Program-made: the position numbers and the translations under genes
Assembly (NCBI RefSeq): GCF_009687845.1
Contig: NZ_BLAD01000068.1
Location: forward strand, 34,552 to 98,551
Direction: 5' to 3'
Source: Acrocarpospora corrugata
GTDB lineage: Bacteria; Actinomycetota; Actinomycetes; Streptosporangiales; Streptosporangiaceae
DNA length: 64,000 nt
Notes under the pieces: model-generated
What the model was told of the DNA's origin: nothing
The model's input: only the letters and a program-made list of their open reading frames with translations
Databases searched by the model: none
Shown: positions 62,201-64,000 of the stretch, one piece after another
How positions within the stretch are numbered: the first letter of the stretch is position 1
Layout: every line of letters begins with the position of its first letter

Positions 62201-62679
62201 TCAGCGGCCAGACATGCTGATCTTGGCTATCGAGACCTTCTCGACGACTGCCGCGGCGACGTCCTCGCGCGGGTTGAGCACGCGAAGACGCAACTGGTTG
62301 TTGGTGTTGAGCGAGAACTGACCGCCCACGGACTCCTCGACCCGGCCGTCGGCGTCGGCGTGCGCCGTCAGCGGCCAGGCATCATCCTTGAACGTCTTGC
62401 CGTCGCGGCTGTACCTCGACCAGGCGATGTCCACCTCCGCGCCCGGGGGCAGGCCACGGACCTTCGCCAGGCCGTCCGCGATACACCAGCGGGAGCCGCT
62501 GGCCAGGACCGCGACACCGTCCTCGCCGTGCGCGGACGGATCGTCGGTCCATTCGGTGTGCCAGCCAGCACGGTCCGCCAGTTCTTTCGCGGCAGTCCGG
62601 CATTGAGCCGGATCTCGCGGAGTTGGTCAGCGAGAGCTCGCCTGGCTTGCTGGGCGCTGGGCGATGACGAGGATGGCAC
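62201..62679 (-). pseudogene. XRE regulator start joined to an unrelated beta-rich protein
   Basis: The N-terminal frame gives ARRALADQLREIRLNAGL, the first helix of an XRE DNA-binding domain. A shifted frame gives AAKELADRAGWHTEW, the next helix. The sequence then runs into WTDDPSAHGEDGVAVLASGS and KVRGLPPGAEVDIAW to a stop at 62201. The latter half is intact in its own frame from about 62434. It looks like a deletion that fused two genes. Confidence 0.55.
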
Positions 62680-62688
62680 GGCTCTTGA

Positions 62689-63282
62689 TCAAGCGGCAGG
62701 AGGGCTGTAGTCCTCATGGTCAATCGCGAGGTCCCACACTGCTTCGAACGCGGCCACGCAAAGGTCCACGACGGCACGGTCCTCAGTGAACTGGTGGCCG
62801 ACAACTTGGCCGTCCCCACCGAATAGGGAAAATCGCACAAGTCGCCGGTCAAATACCCAAAAGGGATTACCGGGCAGTGGTAGAGCGGACGCGAACGCTC
62901 TGGGCAGCCAACGGACCAGTTCACCTGCGGCGATGTTGTGGTCAGCCGTGAGGCTGTGCTCCCAGCGGACATAGTCGCTGACCGGCTCCGAGACGATACG
63001 AGCCCGGCGGATCGTCACACCTCGCGCTACCGCCTCACTGACCGTTTCGCGGAACGCTCTTCCACCTGGCGTCTCTGGTTGGGGTCGGCCTTCCTTCCAT
63101 GCCAGGTAGCGCGGATCGGTCACGAGATGTTGATCGTGCATCTCCAGATGCACGGCTGAGGTATCGCATTCGGCTAGTAGTTCAGCGAATGTCGGCTTGC
63201 TCTCGTGTGCTCCGTACGTTCTCAGCGGGCCGGGGGTGGGTGTCGGGCGTGAACCGCCGCTTGCCCCGTTCGTACCTGCCAC
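62689..63282 (-). CDS. DUF6879-family protein
   Basis: This 197-residue protein has the family order FAELLAECDTSAVHLEMHDQH, then a charged linker and RRARIVSEPVSDYVRWEHS, then a VFDRRLVRFSLFGGDGQVVG beta-rich end. DUF6879 genes commonly sit beside XRE regulators in actinomycetes; the function is unknown. The N-terminus overlaps the upstream gene by about 100 bp, so the start is uncertain and probably lies nearer KPTFAELL. Confidence 0.72.
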   Translation of the reverse strand: MAGTNGASGGSRPTPTPGPLRTYGAHESKPTFAELLAECDTSAVHLEMHDQHLVTDPRYLAWKEGRPQPETPGGRAFRETVSEAVARGVTIRRARIVSEPVSDYVRWEHSLTADHNIAAGELVRWLPRAFASALPLPGNPFWVFDRRLVRFSLFGGDGQVVGHQFTEDRAVVDLCVAAFEAVWDLAIDHEDYSPPAA

Positions 63283-63475
63283 TGGCCGCCTCCATGATGA
63301 TCTCCGCCATTGCGGCGAGTCGTACCACCGACTCTGTGTCCTTGATCCGACTGTCGGAATTGATCCAGGCGATCACGTCCGGATCTGTGACCGTGTCGCC
63401 CTGAAAGTAGAAGTCTCCGGTCTCAGGGTCGATGAACACGGCTGGACAGTCGTCATCGGTGTCCGGTGTCGTCAC
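63182..63475 (-). CDS. Small acidic hypothetical protein
   Basis: The 97-residue protein is acidic at the N-terminus (DTDDDCPAVFIDPETGDFYFQGD) and helical in the middle (VVRLAAMAEIIMEAASGRY), with a basic end. It lies directly before and overlaps the DUF6879 gene on the same strand, a pairing seen repeatedly in actinomycetes. No function is known. Confidence 0.68.
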   Translation of the reverse strand: MTTPDTDDDCPAVFIDPETGDFYFQGDTVTDPDVIAWINSDSRIKDTESVVRLAAMAEIIMEAASGRYERGKRRFTPDTHPRPAENVRSTREQADIR

Positions 63476-64000
63476 GTCAACCGTTGAGGAGGATCTCTAG
63501 CTTGTCGGCGACTTCCTTCACTCATGACACGACGCCGGGGGAGGTGACGCACTCGCCAAACGATCGCGCGGGTAACCCGGAACTTCATCCCGCCCGCGGA
63601 CCAGGGAACCAGTGAGATCGCTACCGGGGCGACGTGCGATAAACCAGGCCAGAGTGCGGCGAAATGGCGAAGTGCTGAGCCGGAAGTGGCGTTGGTTGAC
63701 CTTCGGGATGCGCTGTGCGCCCCGGCCGCTAGGACGTAGTCGGCAATCAGCGCCGATATCGATTCGCCCCCACGCAACCCGCCCGAACCCAGGAGACAGC
63801 CTCGCTGGCCGATGCGGCACCAGCAGCCGAACTCGGGCCTCTCCATTGTCAGGTGCCCCCGGCCGTAGGACTCTTTGCGCTTCTGCGGCAGGGACTCCTT
63901 CCTGAAGCCACTCGACGTTGCAAGATCATCTCGGCTCTGGGTCCATGAGAGCGTTCGCCTGACTCAATTAATGATCACGGCCATTTGAGCCTGATCGCAC
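63476..64000. other. No supported gene at the right edge
   Basis: Frames are open on both strands but none has a recognisable family, ribosome site or consistent coding pattern. The last about 40 bases are AT-rich. Confidence 0.35.

Overview
The window is high-GC DNA, mostly G or C at third codon positions, with many GTG starts, ATGA/GTGA gene overlaps and families typical of actinomycetes: DUF2637, the PF04672 S-adenosyl methyltransferases, DUF6879, large serine recombinases, and XRE regulators with TPR-like C-termini. It looks like a mosaic accessory region of a filamentous actinomycete such as an Actinomadura, Nonomuraea or Streptomyces relative. The genus cannot be fixed from sequence alone.

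Left edge (1-6.9 kb): a copper-handling cluster (copA start, CopZ-like chaperone, His-rich membrane protein, PCu(A)C lipoprotein, DyP peroxidase). It is followed by mobile-element debris: a truncated MFS gene, a headless GntR fragment fused to a headless large serine recombinase, and a DUF2637 membrane protein ending at a perfect 16-bp hairpin.

Centre (7.4-33.7 kb): an apparently complete dpd (7-deazaguanine in DNA) modification-restriction island. The plus strand carries queC-queE-queD-folE2, which make preQ0 from GTP, then a DpdC candidate, a first DpdB, DpdA (the TGT-like DNA base exchanger) and a second DpdB. Facing it on the minus strand is dpdE-F-G-H-I-J-K-D: SNF2/RapA-like, RecQ-like and DEAD/H-like helicases, an ATPase, a PLD-family protein and family-specific unknowns. 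Nearly every gene overlaps the next by 4 bp, and all are open. A foreign-looking three-gene cassette, including two zinc-ribbon mini-proteins, sits at the convergent junction. The dpd system was first described in Salmonella; the two DpdB genes and the zinc-ribbon cassette here are not part of that description as I know it.

Right of the island (33.7-46.9 kb): a broken Fic gene, hypotheticals, and an XRE regulator/S9 peptidase unit divergent from a tightly overlapped six-gene operon. That operon encodes a radical SAM enzyme, an archaeal-type methionine adenosyltransferase, a GAMT/RMT2-like methyltransferase, a PhyH dioxygenase, an FkbM-type methyltransferase and an ATP-grasp-like protein. It resembles an unassigned natural-product pathway. 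It is followed by a glutamyl-tRNA synthetase and a Nudix hydrolase.

Far right (46.9-64 kb): Mrr and IS630 remnants; a HAD / 55-aa peptide / JmjC-type cupin oxygenase / aldo-keto reductase / APH unit that could be a peptide-modification pathway; a PF04672 methyltransferase pair; a lower-GC HTH-phosphoribosyltransferase plus IMPase pair; an intact IS21 element with terminal repeats and a 6-bp target duplication; and several single-base-frameshifted genes. No rRNA, convincing tRNA or CRISPR array was seen.
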